From: Ascidia mentula | Taxonomy: Eukaryota > Chordata > Ascidiacea > Phlebobranchia > Ascidiidae | Assembly (NCBI GenBank): GCA_947561715.1 | Contig: OX387202.1 | Location: forward strand, 2,418,001 to 2,482,000 | Length of the DNA stretch: 64,000 nucleotides | Direction: 5' to 3' | Shown: positions 11,346 to 22,960 of the stretch, piece by piece | Layout: the number at the start of each line of letters is the position of its first letter | How positions within the stretch are numbered: position 1 is the stretch's first letter | Made by a program: the position numbers and the translations under genes | Notes under the pieces: generated by a model | The model's database searches: none | Seen by the model: only the letters and a program-made list of their open reading frames with translations | Told to the model about the DNA's origin: nothing

Positions 11346-13803
11346 CGCCGGGTCCACACAGAAACTGTCGCGAGCGTAGCGTACGCCCGCTCGCTTTCGC
11401 GCTGACGCATTGGCTTCCACACAGAGAGAGAAACTTTGGGCTGACGAGCTCGCGCGCTGGCGGAAAGAAAAAATCGGCCTCCTCACTCACGCCCGGCGTA
11501 TTTTTGCTTCCAGTTATCACACTTGGTGCTTTGTTTTGTTTTGCATTCAAAAACGCAAGAATTGTGCTGTTTATCACCGAAGACATTACGGCGTGGTGAA
11601 TGGAGTTAATCACGAGATAGTACCAACTGCCAAAAAGTACTGCATTAGTCAAAAACATAACCCAGATCGACTGAAGTATGTTTGGCTGGTTTGCACAACT
11701 CATGCAATTACCACATTCACAAGGCTCTGTTTAAACTTTTACCTGCATCTACAAAGGAACAAATGAAACCTTTTTATTTTGTGGAGTTGACTAAAACACA
11801 AATGAGCAAGCAATACGAGAAATGAAATAAGAAGTTACTGGTTTGGTATCAATGGCGGATATTATGATCATTATGTTTATTACTACTTTAACCACTGGAA
11901 TAGTTGTCATGGTGAACTGGTATTCTTTCATGTTATTGAATTTATTGGGTTCCTTTTTAAATTTTTCTGAACAATGCTGCTGAGTCTTGGCAACGAATGC
12001 TGAATAAACACAGAAAAATGTATAGGCAACATTGAAGAGAACCTCCCAAAGAAATAAGAGTATCATAAAACCATACAATGTATCACTTAATTAAAGCAAC
12101 ACATCACGTGCAATTTTTAAAACTAAACAGTAGATGATGCAAAAGATAACTATACCAAATATAACAATTCAACATTTTGAAAACATGAGCAACCTTTGTT
12201 ATGGTATGATCAAAACCAGCAACATTTTCTTACACATGTTGATTGTTAGTGGATGCATGTTCATATTCCAATGAAAGATACTTCACTTTAAAATAGAAAA
12301 GAGGCTTGCTCAAAGTATTCCAAATAAAACCACATGAAATACTGCTCCAAAAGATATTGAAATCTCTAAATATCCATTAGTACAGTGGTTCCCAACCTTT
12401 TGTGGTTGGTGACCCCCTATATTAATTTAAACTAACTTGCGACCCCCACCATGTTTTTTCCAACAGCAATATCAATCAAAGTGCATTTTACAGTATATCA
12501 TTTATTGGCAATCACTTTGCTCCATAAGACGGCTGACTTGCAACTTCATAGCCAAGTTTGAAATCCTTGGTTAAGTATTTGACAACGCTAAAATCTGAAA
12601 ACTACCTCCCAAGTCAAATCTCTGACGTTTCAAACCGGCTTCATGACGTTTAAAGAATTCCTAATCTTTTTTTCACGTGTTGGGGGTGCATGGTGTGTAA
12701 ATGGCGGTTTAATTTAGACGGCTTGATTCAGCACTGCACCACATTGCACAAGACACACGGAGGCTTTTCAGTGCAAGTGCAGATTATGCGGGTAAATCCA
12801 AACTTCAAATATTCTTCAACATATTTACGCTTCTTCTCCATGACCAGAGTTAAAGAAAAACACTGCACCTTGATATCTCACTGCTACTTACAACTGAACG
12901 CCCTAAACTGCTTTTTGATACTTTCATTGTTGATGGCAATAATTGCTGTGATGTTTCAATGAAAATGCCTGTGCACAATGTTAGTGGCACATAGCCTACT
13001 GCTTATCGTCCCTGACAAGACAAAGCGATAGTAGGCCCAACTAGTTGTAGCCTATGTGTTGTAACAAGTTATAAAAACATCACATATATGTCGCGACCCA
13101 CAGATAGCCTTCCCGCGACCCCCTTAGGGGTCGCGACCACCAGGTTGGGAACCACTGCATTAGTATATTGTACAACAAAAAGCTGTTTGGTTTTTAGGTG
13201 AATTGGCCAGCAAGAGCACAATTTCCATTTTCTATTTAAACAGCTTTTTCACTTGCTAAATGTAAATACCTGAACTATGCAAAAGCTGTAAGATATAAAC
13301 GTGCCATATAATCAATGTCTAAATTAACAAAATAAGTTAATTTTGCCCTTCTACATAATACTAGGCATGTTCTTTTGAAGCGTTAATTCAATTAAAACTG
13401 TTCTCACAACTTTATAAAGCTAACATGATTTAACAAATTTCTATTTTGGTTTCAAAGGTAAAATGTCTTGTTAATTAAAGTTTAAAAAAAACAGTTTGTG
13501 ATTAAGTTTCGAAAGTAATTAAACTAAAAAATTACTCTAGACCACATCAAACTTCCACTTACAACACCTACACCTTCGACCCACAACCTAATTCCAAAGC
13601 TTGCGGGCGTGAGCTAAATCAAAATGATTTCGCCGACGTATACGCTCAGCGGCAAGTCGCGGGAGTAATACGCCGAGCGCTCGCAAGCCCGCGACCTCTT
13701 GTGAGCGAAAGCTCACGCTTCCAAGCTTTGTCCCGAGCGTACGCCCGCGGCAATGAAACAAACAAAGAATCCGCCGGCGCAAAGCGTGAGTGTGGACCCG
13801 GCC
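11346..13803. mobile_element. Non-autonomous DNA transposon with CpG-rich ends
   Basis: The left end 'cgccgggtccacac' and the right end (reverse complement 'ggccgggtccacac') form a 13-of-14 terminal inverted repeat, flanked by TA on both sides. About 150-250 bases inside each end are unusually CpG-rich, with repeated 'gcgagcg' and 'gtacgcccgc' words unlike the AT-rich middle. No transposase is seen. A 95-codon hydrophobic open frame at 11791-12078 (minus) has no recognised relative. Superfamily is not assigned; a TA duplication fits several. Confidence 0.55.
12383..13157. mobile_element. Non-autonomous hAT element (775 bp)
   Basis: Perfect 15-bp terminal inverted repeats (cagtggttcccaacc) and an exact 8-bp target-site duplication (cattagta at 12375-12382 and 13158-13165). 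Subterminal 'gcgacccc' repeats are typical of hAT elements. No transposase. It is nested inside the element at 11346-13803 and is therefore younger. Confidence 0.92.
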
Positions 13804-14064
13804 TAAGCTCTAAATTTTTCACCAAATTTCCAGGTCTTTGTCGAATGCGCTGTTGTTAATTGTTGTTTTTGAACTAAAGCATGTGGAGAAACACTGAGAG
13901 AGCAGTTTGCCATAGTTTACTGAAAATGTGAACGGGATTATGTAATTTCATGAAATCAACTATAATTAAGTATCCTTCCGCCCCAAAAATGTCCTTTATA
14001 ATACACGACTAATAACGTCTGCTCTAGTTCAGCGCTAAACGACATTTGACGAATGTTGCTTCTG

Positions 14065-15270
14065 TAAAGAAGTGCGTTAAACAAAATTGAAACGGTTTGT
14101 CGCATCCCGAACCTCGGTGTTTGAAGCGAACCTCAGCAAGCGACTTTACAATGGAATTTTATTGCCTTCGTCTTTTCAGGGAAAAGTGAACAATGGCTCT
14201 CGTGGCTACAGGACAATCGCACAATGCCCCCCTTGTCAATACGACTATCGCAAACGTGTGGTTTTTATGTCCTCACTGAACCTTTTTAAATTGCTGAGGT
14301 TTGTTTGCTCGTTCGTTGAGCAAATATTTCTTATCCTGTCACAAACTTCTGTTCATCTGCTTTCAGTATTACAGTTGTCTAGTTCTTGAACGGTTTTGTT
14401 AGGAGAGATTATGAACTGGGTGTAACGTAACGTTGAAACATTACTACTGAGGATAGAGAAAAGTAAAGGCATTATTGTACCTGGAGAGTACAAACGCAGA
14501 TATTCAAGTAAAGTTAGGCTGAAAACGCAATGGTTTAGATAGGAGAACAGCATTCCCAAATATTTCGTGATGCGATAGTTGCCGTTAATTCCAACACATT
14601 GTTATTTGCTCGAAGCAAATATTTTCCATTTTGGTCCTTGATGTCTGTATTTCCGGCATTTGCTGCATGAATTTAATTTTTTTCCACCAAAAATTATAGC
14701 TGCGCTCCACGAGTTTTTTTTTTGATAAAATGCCATCTAAACCAATGCATTTTGTTTTGATTTTTACCAGCAGAGTTTTGTTGTCGGACCTATTGTTGTT
14801 GTCTGAACAATGAGTAGAGTACCCTTACGAAATACACGTTGAATATAAAAACACTTTGTCGAAATTTGTGGTGAATGTCAAATTACCATCGGATCGAATA
14901 TCTTTAGAACCTTTGCCATCATGGGATAAATTAAGAGTTTATGCGCTTCAACCTCATTCGTCAACTTCGTTTAAATCCATACAAACAAACAACAACATTT
15001 GTGGTTAGTTCCAGATAAACTGGTTAGCAAATGTGTAATAGTCAATCCTATAGTAATATAGTCATAGACATATCGAAGCAGGTATATAACTTTTTACACC
15101 GTTAAAAACAATGTAGTAGGGTTGACTCTCTTAGCGAAGGTTTTGCATCAAATCCAACTAATTAAGCCAGCGAGATGAAGTAAGTTGTATTTGCCAAGAC
15201 TTGCATCACACACGAGGAATAAAACAAGCGATTTAACGACAGAGAGCTTTATTGCGATCTTAAATCCAAC
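14065..15270. repeat. Dispersed 1.1-1.2 kb repeat, copy 1
   Basis: Matches 30294-31425 in the same orientation over nearly the full length, from 'aaattgaaacggtttg' to 'acagagagctt', with scattered small indels. No coding potential is recognised in either copy, so this is an unclassified interspersed repeat. Confidence 0.7.
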
Positions 15271-15464
15271 ATTTCCCTTTGTGAGTTATGTATTTTTGCC
15301 AGGACAAACATTGGAGTTATTAATTCGCTTGTCGAATTTACGACGGCTTTCCTAAAACACGTTGTATTAAATCCAGTGACAAAGCAATGAGTTTGCCGGA
15401 ATTACATATGGTTGGTTTTGTTATTACTATTTGTTTTTGTTACCAGAGTTTTTAGAAACAAACT

Positions 15465-15720
15465 GTGCTACAGGGGGCTCAGTGATTTCGCGGGATATAT
15501 TGTGGCCAAGGAACACTGGTAAGCAAGCGCACAACTTGCCAGGCAGCCTTCACATATACGTAGGGGATCTCTACCACCATATCAGATAACGCAGATCCAG
15601 CTAGGCTGCATTGTCAGGGCTGCCAAGCCTACAAACCTAATGATCACGATACGATAAGTGTGATTGCCAGACAAGGATCTGTGCAGTGAGGAGATCCTAC
15701 CTATCATGTCGTTGCATGAA
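15465..15720. mobile_element. SINE-family fragment
   Basis: Shares 'tatattgtggccaaggaaca', 'gcgcacaacttgccaggca' and the 'ctgccaagcctacaaaccta' arm with the SINEs at 37718-38057 and 57440-58020. The tRNA-like head is missing. Confidence 0.6.
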
Positions 15721-15769
15721 ATATTTCTGCGTTACATATACATATATTGTTTTTTTTGCACTTTTAACA

Positions 15770-15830
15770 TTTAATTCATTTTATTTCGTGAACGTCAGCG
15801 AAAAATCAGCACAACCTGCGGTGGACAATT
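15770..15830 (-). mobile_element. Short LINE 3'-end fragment
   Basis: 'aattcattttatttcgtgaa' and the following 'cagcacaacctgc' resemble the 3' end of the LINE at 33751-36920, in the same orientation. It would be a severely 5'-truncated copy. Confidence 0.35.
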
Positions 15831-15900
15831 TGAATGAAGACGGTAACAACGAAAATATTTCATTTTAACAAACTTTCAGATTTGGATTTTGTAACCAAGA

Positions 15901-15997
15901 TATAAAATATTTTCATTTTAATGTATATACAGTTTTCCAATGTAGATTTTGTAAAGTTTGATCCGGCAATTGACTTGATTTGTATAGTTAAGCCAAC
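15901..15997 (+). promoter_or_regulatory. Conserved 5' block upstream of gene B
   Basis: 'tataaaatattttcatttta' followed by 'atgtatatacag' and a 65-base leader to the ATG. It is conserved in gene C (40763-40858) and gene D (60125-60222). The AT run could be a core promoter. The 'tatatacag' also looks like a splice acceptor, so a 5' exon or spliced-leader trans-splicing is possible. Confidence 0.4.
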
Positions 15998-17176
15998 ATG
16001 GATCCAGAAAAATCTAAATCTGAAAGTTTGCAAATGAAATCAAAAACAGGATCTTGGACAAATGTGCAACTTCCACCGAAGCACAAAATACATCCTTACC
16101 ACAAAAGGTATGTAATTGCCACAACATGAATTTGGTGTCTGGAAGCTAACCAGACCAAAGTGTGGTGCCATGAGACTGCAACGTATGCTGCAATAAATAA
16201 TGCTTTAGATTAGGCGTAGAGTTCCTTAGTAAAACTCAATTTTGAGTATTTATAATGTCTGTTTTAAGGCAACTATGTCTTCGGTCAACACACCTGGATT
16301 ATTGTTACTTTCTTTAGTAATATAATATTCTCAGTATTTCCTTCCAATCAAAATATGTTTATTCTTTTAGGCCATGTGAATCCAAACAGCATATGTTACA
16401 TAGTTAGCATCGAATCGCATTGAGTCTAAGTATAGAATCAGAATAGAATGACCAAACCAAACCTAATCTACGATATATCATCAACTAAAACTTTAAATCA
16501 TCTTCACATTAAACAATATCTCCAAAAAGAAAATCGACACAAGACTCTGGATATTCCTCTAAACATTCCTCTGGATATTCATCGATATCACGAGGCGATG
16601 TCACAAAAGCTCCTCCCACAGGTCAACAGTTTTCTATTTTAAGTGAAATTACCTACAACATGAATTCTGACCCACCATTCAATAAAACATGACAAACAAC
16701 CTTTAATTCAGCAACTTACAGCAGTGTTATATGGTAATGTTATATCATTGCTTGCTATTATGTATTAGAATTAAATATATTTTTTAAACCAGACCTACCT
16801 GCAATACTCCAAGATTGCATGATGGCCTACGAAACAAATAATGAGAGGACAACTTCTTCAGTAGCTTCCTCACTTCCAGATTGGCTCGATCTATATCGGG
16901 GTAAAGTTACTCAGAAAGAGATTAAAGCCCTCTCCTTTGTTATTGAAAGAAGAAAACAAATCAGTATTATTTCATAGTCAATACAACTTCTTAACATAAT
17001 AACAAGCAAATATATACAATATATACATTAATCTTTCAACGTTTTTGTAAAATTGCTCATGTTTTAGTACCAAAAATGTGTGATCGTTATACTTTCTTGC
17101 TTGACATGCGTGTTCGTTGAAAACCATGTACCTCTTCCTTATTTGTATTCTTACTAAAATTCTAATTTCAAATTCA

Positions 17177-17390
17177 CACACCTGGTTCACGTGACGATGC
17201 AAGCGGTGCCAATGTTATCTATTCCTTTTTCCTTGTGTTTTTCTTCCGTTCTCCTGCGTTTTTAGTGTTTTTTGCGCATGATGCTTCACTGTTGACACAA
17301 CCCTGAAGAAGTCTCGCCGGATGGCAGACGAAACGTTGGTTTCAAATAAACACTAAGGAAACTAAGTGCAAGAAGAGCAATTCCGATTAA
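17177..17390 (+). mobile_element. Penelope-like 3' fragment in gene B intron
   Basis: Flanked by an exact 10-bp duplication (ttcaaattca at 17167-17176 and 17391-17400); gene A shows an uninterrupted counterpart at the same site. It ends with the motif 'ccctgaagaagtc', a stem, 'cgaaacgttgg', an 'aataaa', then 'gcaattccgattaa'. It is a 214-bp, 5'-truncated copy inserted just before the acceptor of the first LRR exon. Confidence 0.75.
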
Positions 17391-17413
17391 TTCAAATTCA
17401 TTGTTTCATTCAG

Positions 17414-19341
17414 ATGAGAAAGCTCCGTCTCCTCAGGAACAAGATAGGAGATAGTGGAGCAGCTGCATTGTCTCTTTGCATTCACAACATTGAAGAACTT
17501 GATCTGCATAATTGTGGCATAGGATATGAGAGTGTGGAAATTCTCTCAGATAAGATTAAAGATTTGCAAAAACCTGTAAGATAAAATTAGAAGTCAAGAA
17601 AATCATGGCAATTGGATGTTGTGTAGTTTGATATCACCACAATACGTATATATATAAATAAGTAAATAAATTTTGTAAAATTTAGTTTATTTCATTACTC
17701 AGGATGTTTGATCATTATGCTTTCTTGCTTGACATGCATGTTCGTTGAAAACCATCAACTCCTTCCTTGTTTGTATTCTTGCCAATATTCTAATTTCAAG
17801 TTCATTGTTTCATTCAGATGAGGAAACTCAAACTCTCCTGGAACAAGATAGGAGATATTGGAGCAGCTGCATTGGCTCGTTGCATTCACAACATTGAAGA
17901 ACTTTATCTGTGTGATTGTGGCATAGGAGATTGGGGTGTGGAAATTCTCGCAGAGAAGATTAAAGATTTGCAAAAACCTGTAAGATACAAATCAGAAGTC
18001 AAGCAAACCATGACAATTGGTTGTTGGGTAATTTCATATCACCGCAATAAAAAAACAAATATTTAAATTTTGTAAAATTGAGTTTATTTCATTACTCAGA
18101 ATGTGTGGTCAATATATTTCCTTGCTTAACATGTGTGTTCGTTAAAAAACATGTACCCCTTCCTTGTTTGTATTCTTACTAATATTCTAATTTCAAGTTC
18201 ATTGTTTCATTCAGATGAGGAAACTCGATCTCTCCTGGAACAAGATAGGAGATAGTGGAGTAGCTGCATTGGCTTGTTGCATTCACAACATTGAAGAAGT
18301 TTATCTGGTTGAATGTGGCATAGGAGATGAGGGTGTGGAAATTCTCTCAAAAAAGATTAAAGATTTGCAAAAACCTGTAAGATACAAATCAGAAGTCAAG
18401 CAAAGCATGACAATTGGTTGTTGTGTAATTTCATATCACCATATTGACAAAAAATAAAAATTTGAATGTTGTAAAATTGAGTTAATTTCTGTACTCAGTA
18501 TGTGTGGTCAATATACTTTTTTGCTTGACATGTGTGTTCGTTGAAAACCATGTACCCTTTCCTTGTTTTTATTCTTACAAATATTCAAAATTTTAGTTCA
18601 TTGTGTCATTCAGATGTGGAAACTCAATCTTTCCTTGAACAAGATAGGAGATGGTGGAGCAGCTGCATTGGCTCGTTGCATTCACAACATCGAAGAACTT
18701 TTCCTGTGTGATTGTGATATAGGGAATGAGGGTGTGGAAATTCTCTAAAAGAAGATTAAAGATTTACAAAAACCTGTGAGTCTCATTTAGTCCTTCACTT
18801 GTCCTTTGTGCTAGAAACAATATTTGGTGTTTTTTCCCTGTTCCATTGTTCATTTTGTGTTTTATGACATGAAATTCTCTCAACAAAATATAAAAATATT
18901 AGAAGCACCTGTAAAATTAAATTTTTGCTACTTCAGATTGTTTTATCGCTTATGTTTGTGGTGGTTTGTTGAGGTTAACCGCAGTAAATATTGAATAATC
19001 TGATATTGTGTTCACATTTTGAATTGCAAATAGATATAATTAACAACGAACATTAAATGTTTATCGTAAAATGATTCATAATTTTTTGCCAACGTTTTAT
19101 AAAATTATTAATTACACATAACTAGCTGAAATATGTATGAAAACAAGCTTTTCAGGAGCAATTCTGTGGCAAAATTTATTGTGTAATATATGGTGTTTAG
19201 ATGAAACTTGTGAATCTACTCGGCAACAATTTGACGGATGACAGTGCTGAGTTATTGGCTGGATGTATGCACAAAATTGAGTGTTTGTCGGTCATAAGTA
19301 ATAACTTTACACAGGCAGGGGAGGATCTCATTAATTCCGAA
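17414..19341 (+). other. Gene B LRR exon block
   Basis: Four 162-bp phase-0 exons spaced about 400 bases apart, plus the 141-bp terminal exon. The introns between exons share text ('attctaatttcaagttcatt' before each acceptor), so the units arose by exon-intron tandem duplication. Residues after IEEL differ between units (DLHNCG, YLCDCG, VYLVECG, FLCDCD). Confidence 0.8.
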
Positions 19342-19528
19342 GTAAAAAAAATAACGTGGCATGTTTTTGTTCAAAACAAAGTTTATACTAACTCTTCATT
19401 ACAATTAACATATTTTCTGTTCAAAAATTGCTTTCAAGGTTTTTGGAATATTTAACTTACAACTATAACGAAACTTATACTTACAAATACTTCTACTTAC
19501 ATTTTAATAACTGAGTCATGTTTTACAG

Positions 19529-22056
19529 AAGCATGAAGAATATGAATTCATCCAGTCAACATCATCTGTTGTTGGTGTGGAAGGTGGCAAACTTGATGTG
19601 ATGGGTTGTGTTGTTGGTATTCCTCCTAATGCACTGGATACAAATGTAAAAATTTGGTTGAGAAGTTACTATGGAAATACTGAGTCAAATGTAAGTGGTT
19701 TTACGCATGTGAACACAGGACTTCACTGTCAAAAGAGATTTAAAATATTGCAGTAAAGTGGTTTTACAGTTTTTACACTGTCAAAAGATGTTGAATGTTT
19801 TCTGAGACTTAATATCATCCTACCTGACGGGGCCTTCACCACATTCAGGCCAGCATTGGGATCAGGGAAAGGCTAAGTCTACTTAGGCTTAGCTGACCTT
19901 TGCGTTTACTCCCAAATGTCGGTAACTCAGGCGTACAATTTCCCAAAAAAGGAATGGCCCAATATCAATATTAAATCCAACAAATGATGTTTGTGAGCCA
20001 ATCAACGTTATCAACATGTGATTTTCTTTTTTTTTTTCAAACACCTATTCCTGTGGCTCAGTTCATACATTTTGAATTATTGACTTTTAAGTCGTTTACA
20101 CATGAAATTCCACAAGTACAGTTATAAAGGAAAACATAATTGATGCAGCTACAGTAAACAAAACACAGCAAGGATTTGTGAAGCCTCTGGGAGGTCCATA
20201 TGCCATATAAGATAGCACAAGTAGCCCCGGGTGATGCCAAAACAACAAGCAACTACCCTGCAACTAATTTAGACCTGAACGCGCAAACGAGAGGTCAGAA
20301 AGGACAAATCACAGATCCAATTTTCCCTCAACAATTTGATGCTTTTTTTGAAATAATTTTTGACAACACCCTACAACAAATGACTACCTGACTGAACTGG
20401 ATACAATTTTTTCTTAAATTTCCAAACTACACTCAAAATTGCTTTGTAAAAGCACGTGCTTCCCTGTGCATCCACCTCTCAAATTTGATTCCCATGCATC
20501 ACCTGGTTGCTTAGTTATGTGTCGTCCTTGTGTAGGACAGATTTTTTATATGGACAAAAAAGATATGTTCTGTTCTAAACACTGAATCTGTTAAAACAAA
20601 TGACAAAAAAATATATCAATGCATCAAAAATACACAATTTTTACAACCAAGTACAATATTTTATGTTTGTTGCCTTTACAAATGCAAGATGTCCAATGCT
20701 AGTAAAGCGACAAAAACCGAACCTTCATATACTAACAGTCTGACTCCAAATAAAGCGCAACAAAATATATACGAAATTATTCTCTGTTTCTTACCAGTTT
20801 AAATATATGTAGATCTGTTGAGAATGTATTCGCCGGCTAACCTCTCACACAGCATGCAATACGTCTCACCGATTAGAAAAATGTTTCATTATTCAACAAA
20901 TATATTTAAACTTTTTTTATTAAGTTTTCATTCCTCAGAAGGAAATTACGCCATTGTTGTATTGTGGACCAAGTGGATTAAAGTTTGCTAAGGATGTCAC
21001 CATCACTTTACCAACATGTTTTGTGTGTGAAGATCCTTATCAACTTGTTATGGTAAGTTTAAACACTGGTTTTGTGACCAGATTTACCAGTTTGTAACTG
21101 CTAAATTTTTTAATATATTCGTGACATAATAGTAGCTGTTGTGTAGTTGGTTGTTTCAACATATATTAAATAATGTTGTAACAACATTTACATTATCCAA
21201 TTCCAAATGTTAAGGTTAAAACAAGTGAAGATGGTAAAACTTGGGAATATTATCAAACTTTATCCCACAATGGAGAAGGAAAGATTACATTTAAAGTAAC
21301 TCACTTTACATGGTAAGTGCAACTTTCTACTTCCAGTTTTGTTTCACGTCATTTTTGTCTCAAAATTATTGTCTCACTTGAATTTTCATGATTAGACAAA
21401 TTAATATACTTGCAGGTATCATGTGATCTACGAAAAACTTGGTTGGTTGAAGGAGAAAATGGTCCTGGGTGGATTTCCATCAAAGGAAAGTTCTGACTCT
21501 GCTGAAAGACTTTGGAGACTTGTTGTTTGTGACAACTGGAAATTTAACTTAAAGACTGATGATAACCTCAATAAGTTGCTTGGTTTCACTTTAGGGTAAT
21601 GAATCCCAATGCCATCAAAGAACACAACAATTTAAAAAAAAAATTTCATTTACAACAAGGGTAAACAGTGAAGTGCAGCCATGATGTAACAAGTCAATTA
21701 ATAACAATACTGATTTTGCTTCACCTATCTCAATGAATTTCTATGCCAATACATTTTTTTGTTTGTTTAAACAAAGTACATAATATTTTTCATTATTTGT
21801 TTACCAGATCAGATCAAAATGAATCTACACTCACACTTAAAAGTGAATCTGGTGGAGTAACATTCAATAAAAATCCAATTAAATTGAAGAATTGAAGAAT
21901 ACTTTTTCAAACAATGGGTCACAACATGAGGTTTTGTTTAAGTTTGCTCCATACAGTGGTTATGAGATGGTTGATGTTGAATTGGATTTTAATGGCAAGT
22001 TATTCACAATAGATTTTGGTATAAAAGTTGAAACTGAAGACACACAAGAAAAACAA
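19529..22056 (+). other. Gene B ZU5 and UPA-like exons
   Basis: ZU5 exons 19529-19690, 20939-21052 and 21215-21312 are open and end in VTHFTW. UPA-like exons 21416-21595 and 21808-22056 follow; the second is 8 bp longer than its counterpart in gene A because of a short tandem duplication. Confidence 0.75.
19812..19945 (+). pseudogene. U1 snRNA-like sequence in gene B intron
   Basis: Landmarks in order: 'cctacctg', 'gatcagggaaaggcta', 'ttagctgacc', 'ttactcccaaatgt' and 'gtacaattt' (compare the U1 Sm site AATTTGTG). It is diverged but covers more of U1 than the copy in gene A. It sits in the same intron and the same orientation. Confidence 0.65.
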
Positions 22057-22767
22057 GTAAGTGAAAACATAGCCCCTTGCACCCATAATTATAAGATTTG
22101 TAAGACATAGTGCATTTCGCTTTTTAGATTAAATATGTATATGTTGGTTTACAGGAGACAAGACATAAATCTGACTTGAAGTTTGCTGAGTCACAAGATC
22201 CATTGCAACAAGCAAGTATGACTAAGCACTTATTAGTTTTGAAGTTGTAAACCTCTTATATTCACCTATAATTTCCAGGTACCGCAATTACTGGCTGTAC
22301 TTTTATTGAACCACATATCAACATAGCAGGACGCTCAGTTAACACAACAAACACTCAACAGCCGACGTCAACTTCATCGCTAGGTTTGTATGGTGTTTGC
22401 TGATTGCACACATGCATAAACTGAGGAAATACTAAAATTTGAATATATTTTTAGATGCTGGTCCTTCATGCAGCAAAGATTATTAGTTTCACATCCAATC
22501 CTTTTTGTAAATTTTACGATTTAAGATTTAAATCGTCTTTATGTATCGTGACATCATCTATGCAGGAATGTGGCCAAAATATTGCGCATTGTTCCTGCTA
22601 TAGTCAAACAATTTCTCTGTGCCAGTCTTCAGCAACAAATGCACTTTAGTTGTTTTCTTGGTTTACTATATTTGCACTTGTTAGTTTCTGATGCAGTTTT
22701 GTGTTTCCAAGAATTTACTGAACATTTTCCAAACTTTAAAGATTGGTGGATTTATGTCTTAAGTCGT

Positions 22768-22960
22768 GAGTTAGACTACTTAGAAGACGCACAGACTTGT
22801 GTAAAGGAGTCCTTTTACTCTAGCAGTAACCTTAAGATAAAGAAGGCAAGTTGCCTACGAAGCCGAGTTGCCATCGATTCGCAGTCGGCCCCTTCGGGTG
22901 CGTAACCCGAGGCCCAGTCGCACACCTCGTACCGTACGCGGTCGCTTTGTGGGGTCGTAA
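22768..22960. repeat. Penelope-associated repeat, second copy
   Basis: About 190 bases match 10466-10650 closely, including a perfect 7-bp stem hairpin (ttcgggt, gcgt, aacccgaa). At 10466 this block leads into the GIY-YIG remnant, so it is probably part of the same element family. Here the GIY-YIG part is absent. The 280 bases before it (22487-22767) hold no recognised feature beyond an unassigned hydrophobic open frame. Confidence 0.55.

Larger units (their letters stand above)
15998..22486 (+). pseudogene. Gene B: LRR-ZU5-UPA paralog, probably a pseudogene
   Basis: Exons: 15998-16107 (MDPEKSKSES), 16530-16642 (Ser-rich STQDSGYSSKHSSGYSS), 16793-16963 (N-cap), LRR exons 17414-17575, 17818-17979, 18215-18376, 18614-18775, terminal LRR 19201-19341, ZU5 19529-19690, 20939-21052, 21215-21312, UPA-like 21416-21595 and 21808-22056, linkers 22155-22215 and 22279-22383, last exon from 22455. 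Damage relative to genes A and C: an extra A near the end of the N-cap exon shifts frame; the fourth LRR exon has TCA to TAA near 18747; an 8-bp tandem duplication near 21885-21900 shifts frame in the UPA exon. The membrane exon is replaced by a short run that stops at 22484-22486. Splice sites are all preserved, so transcripts or a recent loss remain possible. Confidence 0.75.

Noticed and set aside
11791-12078. 95-codon hydrophobic open frame on the minus strand
   Set aside because: It lies inside a non-autonomous TIR element, has no recognised relative, and AT-rich sequence easily gives such frames.
22570-22905. 111-codon frame after gene B with a hydrophobic stretch, considered as a replacement membrane tail
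   Set aside because: It runs into a dispersed repeat, has no acceptor in phase that I can support, and is not homologous to the tail exons of A and C.
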